A stretch of 64,000 nt of DNA from Tetrastigma voinierianum (GCA_016808115.1 JAEQBH010002847.1:310001-374000), one strand, 5' to 3'. Positions 10,881 to 23,379 are shown, numbered from the stretch's first letter. Notes: generated by a model from the letters alone, not told the origin. Numbers and translations are program-made.

Positions 10881-13217
10881 TGTAACACTCCCGAAATATA
10901 CCCTAATGTTTAATGTGTTTAGTATTTTGTAGGCATAAATTGAATTTTTCAGACTTAAATGTGAAACATGGAAATCGAGAAAACCCTAACTCAGACTCAA
11001 GACATAAGGACAAAATTGTAAATTTTCAAAAGGGACTTAAAAGTCATAAGTTGATAAGATTAGAGGCCAAAATAAAATAATGGGAAATTGAAATGCAAAT
11101 GGTCAAGAGTTGGAGGACCTTATTGCAATAAAAGGAAAAATTTAGTATAGTGCAAATAAGAGACCAAAATCTCATTTTTGGTCTCACATTTGAGAGCCCC
11201 AACTTGGAAGGCCATAAAAGAGAGTGAGTATGAGGTTAAGAATAGGCTGAAAGAAGAAGAAGAAGAAGAGTAGTTTACAACCAGATGATTCTTGGAGTTT
11301 GGTATGGATTCTTGTATGGAATTTGTAAGGATCCTTGGTTTATATAGAATATGTATGGAGTTATAGATCGCACTCGCCCAGTGGTTCTTCCTTGATTTAT
11401 GGTTTCGGTTTTGTGTATGGAACTTGCATATAGCTGTATGGACTTTGTTAGATTTTTAGTATGGTTTTAAGCATGGAAACTAAGAGTTTATGTATATTGT
11501 ATGGATGGTTATGGGTTAGTGAATTTTGTGACTCTAGATATGAAATCTTTCCTCTGAGTTAGGTTCTGCTGCTGTGAGACAAGGATTACTTGTTAGAGTA
11601 TGGAATCTTCCCTTTGAGGATGGATCAGAGAATTTGTATGATATGGAAGTTTGGTTTATTCATACTTTTGGGGTGATTTGGGATTGATTGTGATTACTGT
11701 GCCGTGCTCAGGCATAATATGTAGCCCTCAATTGGGAGGATATTGCTCGCGGTGGACAAGGCTGCCTCCGATGTTTTCGAGCCGAACCGGCGTGTACCGG
11801 AGCCGCCAAGGAGCTCGCACGCCGGGGTGTGGGAGCCACCGCCGCGCGCTTGCATCTCGGTACAAAGCAGAGCTGCGTGGGATTCCACGCTATAGCGTAG
11901 CCCCGCATGTCAACCTCCAATCCCTGGACGACTATAACTTTCTTTCGCCCAACTCGCTTAAAAGTTCTTGGACTCTATGGAAAGCCCCTTTGAGTCTAGA
12001 ATCCATCCATATAGATTGATATATTATTGTTATAATAAGTCCTAAATGACAAACATAATATGCTATCGCATTGCCAGCTTATTGCGAAGTTGCCGATTTT
12101 CCGCTTGCAATGTGCATAACTCCTTCGTTAGACTCCGCTGTGGGTGTGTCTCTTCTAATTCTATGGAAAGCTCATTGAGTCTAGAATCTAAACATGTTCT
12201 ATTTAATGGCATCTGCATCCACATCTAAAATTTGATTGTTGTACTGCGTACTAATAGCTTCTTGGTTAAAGTCAATTGGAATACATGATAAGAAAGAGAT
12301 AGATATACCAAAGAAATAGCAATATACGAGATTTGATATAGAGTGAGCATAAGAAAAAGAATAAAAAATGATAAGTCAGAGAATATTTGATAATCAGAGG
12401 AATGCCTAAGACCTGTACATGAAATGACACTAAGACGCTCGATTCTGGGTGTTTCTAAGACTCCCCGTTAGCAGCTACTTGACGATCTCCTGCTACGTGC
12501 ACGTTTCAATTAGGTGCTTCAAGACTCTGTGCAAGACTTCAGCATCAGATAAATTTAAAATTATTGTGCCTGCCTGAACGATGACATACTGTCAGGTATT
12601 CCCATGCTGATACAGATCAACCTCAATTGATGAATAAGAGTAAACAAATGAGTATCGTTTCGATCTCAGAATAATTCTACAGGCACTTCAATAGTTAATA
12701 AGCTCAGAATCCTACTCTGATATCCGAACAAGCATAAAGTTGCTAAGTATGGCATGAGTCCCATGGAAACCGGTCAAAGCATAAGTTTATAAGCATAAGT
12801 AATCAGAGGTCTGTATTTATATGAATGCATGAAAATCCCTATATATGTTATGTTATACGCTACTATAATGTGTATATGCATATTACCATGGTTTCAATTA
12901 AGCCGCAGTTTAGCACGGGTTTTCAATCCGTAGGTACGTGAAGGAGACAGTGATTCTCCGCGATTACCGGGCCGCAAGACTCCTAGTAGGGTTCATCATC
13001 GAGGTCTCACGCCTGACAAAACAAATGTATAGTTTGCATATGTAAAATTTGGGACTCGTGACTATATGTATGTGACACTATAAACACCACTACTGTGTAG
13101 TTTTATTTTGTATTTTTGTATACATGATATTGATACATGAGTAAGACTCGTATAATAACTTCAATGTCTAATAAATCAGTCAAGAGTCCCAAATCAGCTC
13201 TCGCACCTCCGCGTGAT
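10881..13217 (+). repeat. 3' LTR of nested Tekay-type element
   Basis: It starts TGTAACACTCCCGAAATATACC and ends near GCGTGATG, matching the end of the 5' LTR with CA changed. It is collinear with 3968-6333 but with many substitutions and single-base or short indels. Confidence 0.87.
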
Positions 13218-13440
13218 GATATTCACACGACCCCAACATGAGGCAACGCAGATGGATGGAGTTCCTAGAGGATTACCCCCACTTTGCATTACCATCCCGG
13301 TAAGGCAAAATGTGGTGGCCGATGACTCACTAAGTCACGGCGAGCACTACTAGGCTAAATTTTCCTGAGTTGGCAAGATGCTCGAGATCTGTGGGGCGCT
13401 TGACTCACAAAGATACCGAAAGGATGATTAGTTCAAAGTG
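13218..13440 (+). pseudogene. RNase H remainder of the outer gypsy element
   Basis: Sequence after the nested LTR reads FT, then NMRQRRWMEFLEDYPHF (about 13235-13285), and GKANVVADDSLS (about 13304-13340). This is exactly what follows KSLKYI in gypsy RNase H, so it continues the frame cut at 3967. Homology fades after about 13440; integrase is missing. Confidence 0.85.
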
Positions 13441-15700
13441 TTATTTGAACCCTATTGTGATATAGATTGAGTATTTCGTGTAATTAATCATTCTAATTGA
13501 ACCCGATTTGCACATTAAGGTCCCCGCGATCACCGATCGATTTTGTGGCAAATTTTGTAGTTTTTGGTGCTTTGGCTTTATGCCGAATTGTTGAGTCATC
13601 CAAGAATGCAAGAATTCGGTCAACTCAAAGACGGCAGATCGAGACCGTAAGGAAAGAAGAGCAGAAAATACAAGGAAATTGAGCAATCGAAATTTCCTTC
13701 ACAAGACTGCTCATGTCTCCACTGTCACCATTTTGCCACTGCTCATCCCGCCGCACGCTCTCGCTGACTACAGCCCGTTTATACTTTTTTTTTGGTTTCC
13801 ATTTATCCCTGCAATAGCTTGCCTGCCTTGTAAACTTCCCTGTTCCACACCATATAAGCCTGTACTAAGCTCCAAACTGACCCACAAATCAATCACAATT
13901 CTGACTTAAGCCTCCGTTTCCTGCTAAAATTTTCTCCACTTTCTCTCATTTTCTCCCTTTCTCTGCCATTGAAACTAATTCTCTCCTGAGATTGACAACC
14001 TGGTGAGGATGGTTACTGAGACCCTTCCCTTGAAGAGAGGTCGCTGGGCTAGGTTTGGAGGTAACTCACTGCCTCTCAAGCTTTTTAACACACCATTTAT
14101 AGTATTTATGTTCTATTTCTCTCAATCTTAGGTTTAAACTTTAAGAACGCCTCACTAACGTGTATTTGGCAAGCTTTTGCCATATAGATGTTATCGCCAG
14201 ATCTGATCATATCCATTATTGTTTCCTATTAGTTACTGTAGGTAGGTTTGAGATATGTTCTCACCTATTATGAAGACATTTATGCCCATTAAATGTTATG
14301 TTTCAAGAAGGGAAATTCTTAGTATTAGGTTTTGAAGCCAAATGAAGATCGTGTTCTCAGAGTTTGATTATATGTCATCTTCCCCAATGCAGAAAAGACC
14401 TCGAGGACATGTTGTTGCCTTAAACCCTAAACCAACGGCCCGACACTCAAGGGTTCAATTTATTTTTTTTCTTATTTAGTTTCAAATTTTTGTGAACAAC
14501 CAACACCCCTGCTTTTATACAAAACCTTAAAATCTAAATTGAAATTCACCATTTTTGAACCTCATCAAATAATTTGTACGAAGAAAACTCTCATCCAGAA
14601 CACCCAAACCCGCATACTGCAGTAGTTTGCTATGACAAAGAGGTGAGAATTTTAGGATACAAATTTTGTTGATTTCGATCACCCCTAACAAAAGATCGAT
14701 CAAATGGCGCCGTTGCGGTGGGATGGTGCCTCAAAGCGGCATTTGACGAGTTGTGGAACACTGTGATCCTCATCACAAGTACCGGTAATTTTCTTATGAC
14801 ACCGCCATTTTTTTAGTTTCCATTTAAAAAAGTTATCAGCAGATTGTTTTCGGGGTTGCCTCGCTTTTTGCCGCAGAACCATTTTCAAGTGATTGTACCT
14901 CGCGTGCGCTCAATACAAGTTCTGCAAAAATTTGATCGTGATCAATGGAATAATTTTGGGGAGGGAGAACAATACAACATTAATGGAGAGAGAAACCCTA
15001 GGTGCATACATGTCCATGAGGGACTATAGAAATCCTCCATAGCGAGCGCACCTCCTGCTGATGGGAAGTTTCCATATATGCACTTCCACATCCACAACAA
15101 CTTCTCCCAATGCGCTACCCAACTAACGCTTGGTGGGTGACTTTCGGGGAGCGTATGATGATTAATGCAATAATCGAATCAAAGAATTGATAATGGAGAG
15201 CTCTTGAGCCAAAATTAGATGAGCTACGTAACGACATGTTCGTAATTAAACAACCTGGCACTCCATTTCGTCTACCAATCAAAGAACATGTTCATTCGAC
15301 AGAGGAGGCGTACCTAAGTGACGTACCATGGTGAGGAGCATTAGGCTGGCCGCCTTAATTCCTGAGGAGTGTTAATGGAAAGAGAAGCAGCGGAAGAGCC
15401 TAAAAAGCATATGTTCTCAAACCATTTCCACAAATTGAACCCCCATCGCAATACCTGTGCCACTACAACTCCATCACAAGAACACTCATTCGAACTATTG
15501 CATATCCCCGCTATACCTTACAACACTACATCCCATAGTTTTACTCCTTCCTCATGTTTTTCATTTCGACAGTTTTCTACTTATGCAAATAGAAGGGGTT
15601 TTCAGGAGTTTAGATGCAAAATTCGCACTCACAGCTTAAATATCTCCTCAACTTCTATCGACAATGCTTTATTTGATATCTACGCCAAAGATTTCATTTG
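13441..15700. other. No certain gene; exon-like start at 14009 and weak ORFs
   Basis: Low-copy-looking sequence. It has a TATAAG at 13853-13858, a pyrimidine-rich stretch (13910-13990) and an ATG with a donor site (annotated separately). A 110-codon ORF at 15369-15701 has no family resemblance I trust. I found no splice-supported continuation. Confidence 0.5.
14009..14060 (+). other. Candidate first coding exon of an unrecognised gene
   Basis: ATG at 14009 opens MVTETLPLKRGRWARFG and runs into a GT donor (GGAG then GTAACT) at 14061. Upstream lie a CT-rich leader typical of plant 5' UTRs and a TATAAG about 150 bp away. I found no convincing second exon, so it may be a gene relic, a captured fragment or chance. 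The product is not recognised. Confidence 0.25.
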
Positions 15701-16420
15701 AGATTTGGCGCGGTGGGTAGTCTCAATCCAAGTCGAGCACGGCGCCCGACCTCGAGAAATTAGGCCTTAGGCTCGTAGTCGGGTCTCATTCCTGCCCATT
15801 GACCGGTCAACGGCGGGCCGGGCCGGGCTTGTGGGACTCAGCGCCTATGGCCAAGCCCATCGCCCACCATGTATAATTAAGATTTATTTTCTACAATTAA
15901 AGTACAAACATTAACAACAAAGAGGTCAACTTGTTAGGATGTACTTATTTTATAATAATTGTAAACTTTCATACATTTCCAAATGTACTATATTCACGAA
16001 TAAAACTTGGTAAGTTCAAGTGATTTGCTATTTTGAATCGCTTTTAAGTTTACTTTATTTTTACTGAACTTTCAATACAATTTAATGAAAAACCTAAATC
16101 ACCCTGAAACAGAGTGGTCGCTTTGCTTCGCCTCACTCGGCTTAGGCGTCTCTTGATCAAGCTACGGGCCTGGCGGTCTCTAGGCTGCCTCCTGCCTGGG
16201 TGCCCTCACTTGATTCAGCCTTCCATACCGTCTGCCCTAGCCATGCCTAAAATCAAGCCCACCTTTTTCACCTCGACCCTTTTAAACTAAGCCGGGTCTG
16301 CTCGCCCATTTCTGCCTTGTCGAGCTTTATCTGTTTGAGCCGCCGAGCCCAAGGATGAGCCTGGCCGTGAGCTTTTTGAGACTCGCTACTTGTGGGTATT
16401 TAATAATATTTGCATGAGCC
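15701..16420. repeat. GC-rich dispersed-repeat-like stretch
   Basis: Short GC-rich blocks such as GGGCCGGGCCGGG (about 15814-15826) and many GCCC/GGGC runs surround an AT-rich core (15870-16100). Composition differs sharply from the neighbours and suggests an inserted repeat. No termini or coding domain were identified. Confidence 0.35.
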
Positions 16421-18889
16421 AGGCTGATTTTAAGATTGAAAAGTGATGATTGCTAGACCATGGGTGATTTACCATCTAATTATCATGAGATGTAGATATA
16501 AATGATATTGAAATATGAGATTGGATTTCTGTGGTTCATAGCACCTTTTAGTTATGATGGTTTATGCAAAGATGCAAGATAAATCTTTTCTATATATGTG
16601 CTATGTTTCAGAGAGATTCGCATGGCCATTAGTGAACTGTTTAGTTTACGATAGAAATTTATCAATGATTAATCAAGTTAGAGGTTCATACATGATTGTT
16701 TAAGTGAAATCTATGCCCTAAGGCATTTTAGTCTTTATCGAGACGTTGTAGCTAGGTCTTTGCATGCTTAGTTAATGTAATTTGAGTCTTTTACAGATTT
16801 TCCACCATCCAAATAAAGTCTAAGTTAGATTAGAGTCAGTAATTAGTAACTCATTCCCCGTGGGTTGATACCTGGTCACATTATATTACTGAGCACTGTG
16901 TACTTTTGTACATAGGAGGCTATTTTACATGGCCACGCCGTGCCTACTGCTTCGGGGTCTATACACATACAAGACAGACCTCAAGTCATACCACATTCGC
17001 ACTAATCCTCATTCAAGCAAACATCACATCAAAGAAATTCTACCGTTAACGCAATGTATTCTTAGGAATCGAACTCGAGACCTCTAGTTAAGATAGGAGA
17101 GACCTCAATCATCTCACATACATGTTCGATAGTATTTCATTCTTAATTTTTAACCAATGAATTGACTGGATAATTATGTTATCGTTAAAAGTAGTAACAT
17201 GAGGGTTGATTGTCACGTCAATTGCATAGCCTTTATATGTAAACTGGTTATATATATGATAAAAAGATGACACGTTGTACTGCATATTCTCACTGCTTTA
17301 TCTAAAATAAAATCGAATCTAATCTTACATCAAGCCCCACTCAGCCCCTTCCAACTCACCATAAACGACCATCAACGTAAATGGATGAAATTATTCGGAG
17401 ATATCTATTAAGACAAAGAAGAAATCACTCTTGCCTCGTCGTAAAATGGATGAATCCTTTTAAAAATAGCTCAAATACTTTTTTTTCTTTTTCCTTTCAT
17501 CCACTTTGTATATATTGTTATAGTAATATGTCTTAGCTCTATAAAAGCTCAAGCTCAATCCCTATATTCCTCCCAATTTCTTTTATCTTGAATCAAATGA
17601 CTATGATCTCAAGGGCTCTTTTATCAAATACTTAACCAACGAAAATGCTGAAAATTATAAAATATTTATGCTTAAATTTCATAACAATATAAAAAGTTTA
17701 TCATAATCATAGAAATATTGAAATTTTGAAAATGATAAAAATGTATTATTACTTATGCTCTTATTCATATAAAGTCTCCAATCTTGTGTAGGTATGAGTC
17801 ATATGAAAAATGCTCAAGGATTCTCTATTCATTGTGAATTATAATACACATTTTGACGATCGATTTCAACCACATAAATATTACCCATTTTGGTTCCAAT
17901 AACTCTTGACAGTTTCAAAATACCCTTATATCGACTTAACCACGCAGACATTCATTTCAACTTGCGTTTTTGACGCTTTAAAAAGTGGGATACGCGAAAC
18001 TCATACTTATATAATTTGATAAACTTGTATCTCATTTCTTTCTAAAAACAAGTTAAGAAGAAGAAACTCAGATTCCATGCTTTTTATAAGTATTAATATA
18101 ACAAATTATGGAGGAGTATTATTTCAAAAATATTATTAAAAAGTATTTATTTAGAAAATAAATTCAAAATTCATTAATAAGACTTAGTTTCAGTGGATAA
18201 AAACTCAATTAGGCAAAGAACGAGAAAGGATACAAGGTTTGAATACCAATGAAGACATTTTTGTGAGAAATAAAATAATATTCTGTAAGGCAAGCAAAGA
18301 GAATTGATGAAAAAAAAATCTAAAATTCAAATTTTCCACTATATTCAAATTTATTAAGCTTATGAAGAATAGGATGGTGAAAAAGTGGTTAACAATAATT
18401 TTGCCATCACATCATATATTATGATAAGCATATTGACATTGTTTAGTACGGACGGAAAACTAAGGCATCTAAGTTTGACTACAAGCATGCATTCATTTCC
18501 ATTTGCATCCATCACAGCCGTTTTTTATGACCCTCCCACGCCCGCACCTCACACCTCACGCCACGACAAAACTTTTAGGCCGTATCGTTCTCTAGCCCCT
18601 CCATACTCCCTACACATTTTCCAAAAAAAAAAAAAACTCTCATTTGATAACTATCCTCGAAAGTAGTTTTAAAATATTTTATAAAATAAAAAAATTTATT
18701 TTAAAAGTTTAAAATATTTTCAATATGTTTTATATATTTTAATTAATTTTTATGCTTAATATTAATTTTAATCGTTCTATATGTTGTGAATTATTTTTTA
18801 GAACAATATTAAAATAAGTGGGATAGAAAATGTTGTTTTAAAATATTTGTTTTTATTTGAAGAGAAAACGATTTTCTATTATTAACTTT
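16421..18889. other. AT-rich sequence, nothing recognised
   Basis: No supported gene. Poly-A and poly-T runs become frequent after 18600. A short ORF at 18385-18666 ends in a lysine run from poly-A and is not credible. Confidence 0.5.
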
Positions 18890-20225
18890 TTTGGGTTTTT
18901 AAATAGAGAAAACAAAAATCAGTTTTAAAAAGCAATTACCAAACACACTCAAATATTTATCTTTATTTGCAATGATTTCCATTCAACAATTAACACATTG
19001 TTACGAGATGCAACAAGGATGGTGCAAAAAGATCACTATAAAGCCATTCTTTTATGATAATAATAGCATCTAAGAAAATATATGATTCCAAGATGACTAG
19101 TGTAATTTAATTTTTTTTCGTCAAATGTGCTTTTGTTGTTATTACTTTTTTTTTTTTGAAAGCAAAAATCATCTTAAGAAAATTTACCAAATCGGTTTAA
19201 AAAGTCATATTTATCTACTATTGCTTCGATTCCATTCAAACAGTTTGACACTTTGTTACGAAAAAACCCATTTTAAAGCAAGTCACATAATAGTAATTGC
19301 ATCTAAGAAAATATGTGATTCGATATGACTGATCCGATTGATTTTTTGTCAAATGTGTTTTTTTTTTTTTTTTGTTATTTTTTTGAAAAAAAAACTAAAA
19401 ATCATCTTAAAAAAGTTTCTAAATAAGTCTAAAAAATCATATTTATGGATCATTACTTCGATTCAATTTAACAATTTTACACATTGATACTAAAAAGGCC
19501 ACTTTAAAGTCGATATCTGTTATTTTGATTCGATGACTGATTTAATTTATTTTTCATCAAATATGCTTTTATTTTTATTATTATTCTTTCGAAACACAAA
19601 AATCACAAAAACAGTTACTAAACAGGTCTAAAAATTCATGCTTATGTACGATTGCTTTGATTCCATTCCATAATTTGATACATTGTTACGAAAATAACCA
19701 CTTTAAAACCAGTCTTAGATATTAATAATAGCATCTAAGAAAATATTTGATTAGATGACCAATCTCATTTATTTTTGTTAAATGTTTGCTATTATTATTA
19801 TTATTATTTACAAATTAAAAGCCATCTTTAAAAAATTACTAAATAGGTCTAAAAATTCGTATTTATCTACTAATATTGCTTCCAGTATTCCATTCAACAA
19901 TTTGACACGTTTTAACAAAAATGACCACTTTAAAGTCAGTCTTGTATAATAATAATAGCATCTAAGAAAATCTTTTATTGATCTCATTTATTTTTTGTCA
20001 AATGTGCTTTTGTTATTATTATTATAAAATAAAAAAACAAAAAGTCATCGTAAAAAAGTTACTAAATAGGCCAAAAAATTCATATTTATCTATAATTACT
20101 TCGGTTCCATTCAACACTTCTTGACACATTGTTACGAAAATGACCACTTTAAAGCCAGTCTCGTATAATAATAATAGCATCTAAGAAAGTATCTGATTCT
20201 ATGACAGATCAAATTTATTTCTAGC
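18890..20225. repeat. Tandem repeat, about 225 bp period, about six copies
   Basis: A landmark resembling TTGCTTCGATTCCATTCAAC recurs near 18969, 19221, 19452, 19651, 19874 and 20096 (spacings about 252, 231, 199, 223 and 222). Each is followed by a TTGTTACGAAAATGACCACTTT-like block, an AATAATAGCATCTAAGAAAAT-like block and a T-rich run. Units are diverged and AT-rich. It is not coding. Confidence 0.85.
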
Positions 20226-20439
20226 GTGACATATATATTGAGAGAGTAGTGTCGTGGTCCCATACACAAAGTCCACCATTTTCAATGTGAGATTTGAAAT
20301 AAAATTCCACATAAACCTACGAATGCATGGTGTCTCACGTCAAAATCAATTGTGTTGGTGGGGGGACCATGGCGCCCATAGATAGAAACGTTATTATCTA
20401 GTAACTTACTGGGTCAGTTTGTAACTAGTTGTGCAAATT

Positions 20440-20965
20440 GACATAAACATGACACAAGCATGATGAGAATTAAACCAAGTACATTAATTTCATATCATTT
20501 TCGAATAATATACATAGTTCGAGTGCGTTTACTCAATAAGATAATGTATCCCATGAAATTATATATTGTTATTATTGTGAGTACAAAAATATTAACTATG
20601 TTATTAGCATTAAGTGACATAAACATGACACAAGCATGATGAGCCTTAAACCAAGTACATTAATTTCATATCATTTTCGAATAATATACATAGTCCGGGT
20701 GCTTATTTCAATAAGATAATGTATCCATGAAATTATATATCATTATCATTGTGAGTACAAAAATATTAACTATGTTATTAGCATTAAGTGACATAAACAT
20801 GACACAAACATGATGAGCCTTAAACCAAGTACATTAATTTCATGTCATTTTCGAATAATATACTTAGTTCGGGTGCGTTTACTCAATAAGATAATGTATC
20901 CCATGAAATTATATATTGTTATCATTGTGAGTAGAAAAATATTAACTATGTTATTAGTATTAAGT
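20440..20965. repeat. Tandem repeat, 174-176 bp period, three copies
   Basis: Units starting GACATAAACATGACACAAGC begin at 20440, 20616 and 20790, with the next boundary at 20966. Copies are nearly identical through the shared ATATACATAGTTCG and TTAACTATGTTATTAG parts. It is different in sequence from the 225-bp array just upstream. An ORF at 20810-20992 is only repeat sequence. Confidence 0.9.
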
Positions 20966-21511
20966 GATTCTCTTTTACATTTATTCACTTGACAATACAA
21001 TGTTATAATTTCTATCTCCCAACCATCAAAATTGTGACCTCAATTTTTGAGGTCATGTCACGTCAATCAAGACATATTTATTACACGTCACTTAATCAAG
21101 ATTACTTTATTTATTTATTTATTTCTTAGTAGTATATTGTTTCATTTATTTATTATCATTTATATTATAAATATGTTAGCAGATAAATCTTTATTGTTGA
21201 GTCTTTTTTTTTATTAAAATAATTTTAAACATTATTTGTGGTGAATTTTTTTATTGATAATTAAATTTCTTTTAGTCCTTTATGTTCCTCGAGGGACTTT
21301 TATAAAGAAATGACAAATTTTCCCATACCTATTAACCACATCCTATTAGGATAGGGAGAAATTTAAAAAGGGTTTGAGATCTTTTTTAAAAACCTGAATC
21401 ATGTTCAGGGTAGGAGAGATTTAGCTCCAACCTAGCTCGCCTAAATAATTAAATTACAAAATTACCCTTACATTATCAATTAATATATGAAATAAGACCT
21501 AAGGTATATAA
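20966..21511. other. AT-rich spacer, nothing recognised
   Basis: It contains a TTTA-type run at about 21106-21124 and no supported feature. Confidence 0.5.
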
Positions 21512-22389
21512 CAATGTTTTGAAAACCAGATTTGACCGATTGGTTCAACCGAGCCATTCCGGTCCAATTCTCCCCCTTGAACCACTTTGCGGCCAAACCG
21601 GCATTGAATCAATTAAACTGACCGGTTTCGCATGAACCGCACGGTTTAAAGAGCACGCCATCCAATCCATTTTAGATTGAAAAAACCTTCATTATGTTTC
21701 TTGCATATTTGATTGACAATCACTATTGTGGTGTGATCCACCACATTGACATAAAAAGCTGTTGGATTTGGCATTAAAAGAATTAATTCTTCCTATGTGG
21801 GAACTGAAGTGAAGAATTCCTAAGACCTGTACAATCCTCTTGGTAAAGAAATCGTGGAGCATTTCCTTTCCAGGTTATTTTTTACTATATTCTGAATATA
21901 AATGTGGGATTCATTGCATTTGTGGTATAAATGATTTCAAAATTTTATTAAGAAATTAATTTTTGGAGTTACGATGATAAATCAAAGTATTTTACTAATA
22001 TATTTCAGTAAATGCCCATCCAATATAATAGAAACAATTTTCTCACGATAATAATAATAAATAAATAAATAAATAAGTTAGATATGTAACTTAAATAAAT
22101 TAAAAAATATTATTTAAATAAATTAGACATATGTTATTTCAATTTTCAATATATTTTGATATTTATGTATCATACAAATTTTATTCAATACAATTAAAAT
22201 ATAATACATTTATTATCATAATAAAGATATATACCTATTTTAACTTTTAAAACATTTTGAATTTTTAATAAATATAAATAATATATTTATGATGTCATTG
22301 GTTTAACTGTAGCGACCACCTGCTCATCATCAATCGCGACCGCAGAATCCTTCCGGCCACGATCGATCCTGGCTTTTTAAAAACATTGG
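21512..22389. mobile_element. Candidate non-autonomous DNA transposon with terminal inverted repeats
   Basis: The left end CAATGTTTTGAAAACCAG and the reverse complement of the right end, CAATGTTTTTAAAAAGCCAG, match as imperfect terminal inverted repeats. Both ends continue into GC-rich sequence (GACCGATTGGTTC... on the left, GATCGATCG... on the right) around an AT-rich core. The left arm is rich in CCGGTT/AACCGG words, as in a widespread plant repeat class. There is no transposase. A target-site duplication was not evident, so ends may be off by a few bases. Confidence 0.5.
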
Positions 22390-23379
22390 GTGATATAAAC
22401 ACCTTATTTCCTGGGAAACTGTACCAACTGCGTTGTCTTCTCATTCTCCTCTCCTTCTTGTTCTTTCTTCATTTTCTACTTATTCTTCGATCTTCTTCTT
22501 CTTCTATGATTAATCATGGCGGCAGCTCCGTTCTTCATCTCATACTAAAGTCTTTCTTCGTTATCGACGAAAGGTCCGACATCTACGTCCACAATCGCAT
22601 CCCTCTTACCAGTTAAAAGATTTCATGGCTACTTCTTTTGAATTTCTTCGTCTGAATTATTTTTTTTTTCATTATTTTTCATCATTTAACCATAGATATA
22701 AGATTGTTGATTATTGTGGTTTCAACTTCAATGTTAATCTTGTTGTTTTGTAATGGAAGCTTATGTTAAGGTAGGGGCTAGAGTTTGGATTTGAACGCCT
22801 ATTTGGGACGGGACGGGGTGGGTATGAGATTATTAGGTCTTTTTGTTTACAAGTATGGAAAGAAATGATCCAGCTCGACACTGGTTTGATCTGGGTATGA
22901 GATGTGGTAGTGTAATCGTGAACGGGAATGAGAAAAGGATAACTCGTCTCAAACCATTCCTACTTCTATACTGTCTTATACTATAAAAACAAGCATTTAA
23001 ATTTTATTTACATTTTTATATTAATAAAAATTAATATTTTATAACTAATTAACTATGACTGTTTGGTGTGCCTTTTAGCAGAATACCCTTTGCATTCATA
23101 AATATAAAGGTTATTGTTGGAGTTGGGTTAGGTGCCCCATTGGGCTAACCTGACCCATTATATGAAATTGATTAAATAGGGATATTTTCTAGAAGTTTTT
23201 TGAATGAGGGCATATATATATATATACCCATGATTTCCTATACGGTTAAGGAAAATAATTCAAGAAATATCACAATGGATAAATTATAAATTTAGAATCG
23301 TAAATGGAAAAGAAAGATAATTTAAAGAAAATAATTATAAGATGAATATGAAAAATAAATTGGATAACGCAAGTAATGA
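22390..23379. other. No supported gene
   Basis: A CT-rich stretch (22435-22510) ends near ATGGCGGCAGCTCCG, but that frame stops after ten codons. A TA run is at about 23213-23225. It could be an old 5' exon or UTR; nothing decisive. Confidence 0.4.

Larger units (their letters stand above)
3968..13217 (+). mobile_element. Nested Tekay/Del-type Ty3/gypsy chromovirus with paired LTRs
   Basis: Two direct LTRs of about 2.35 kb (3968-6333 and 10881-13217) flank a 4.5 kb interior. The PBS follows the first LTR and a purine tract precedes the second. The LTRs begin TATAACACC (decayed TG) and TGTAACACT and share long collinear stretches. The interior reads gag, protease, RT, RNase H, integrase and a chromodomain-like tail, all with stops or shifts. 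Flanks are TATAT on the left and roughly ATAT on the right, an eroded 5-bp target duplication. Long LTRs, the Met-tRNA-like PBS and the chromodomain are known traits of Tekay chromoviruses. Confidence 0.88.
1..13440 (+). mobile_element. Outer Ty3/gypsy retrotransposon, degraded, split by a nested element
   Basis: An LTR-like region, gag, protease, RT and RNase H follow each other in Ty3/gypsy order on the plus strand. The RNase H frame stops at 3967 and resumes at 13218, so the 9.25 kb between is a later insertion. Integrase and the 3' LTR are absent after about 13440, so the element is 3'-truncated. The coding frames carry many stops and shifts, so it is not autonomous. The 5' boundary is outside the window. 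The gag resembles that of the minus-strand element near 59-60 kb. Confidence 0.8.

Noticed and set aside
15369..15701. 110-codon ORF with SIDNAL and FSTYANRRGF words, considered as the start of a PPR-type protein
   Set aside because: No 35-residue repeat, no continuation and no splice evidence; the resemblance is too thin.
18890..20965. CRISPR-like array
   Set aside because: Units are 175-250 bp direct tandem copies without short repeats alternating with unique spacers, in plant DNA.
22386..22616. 76-codon Leu/Phe-rich ORF, considered as a signal peptide or membrane protein
   Set aside because: The hydrophobicity comes from a CT-rich microsatellite-like stretch and the other frames are equally open.
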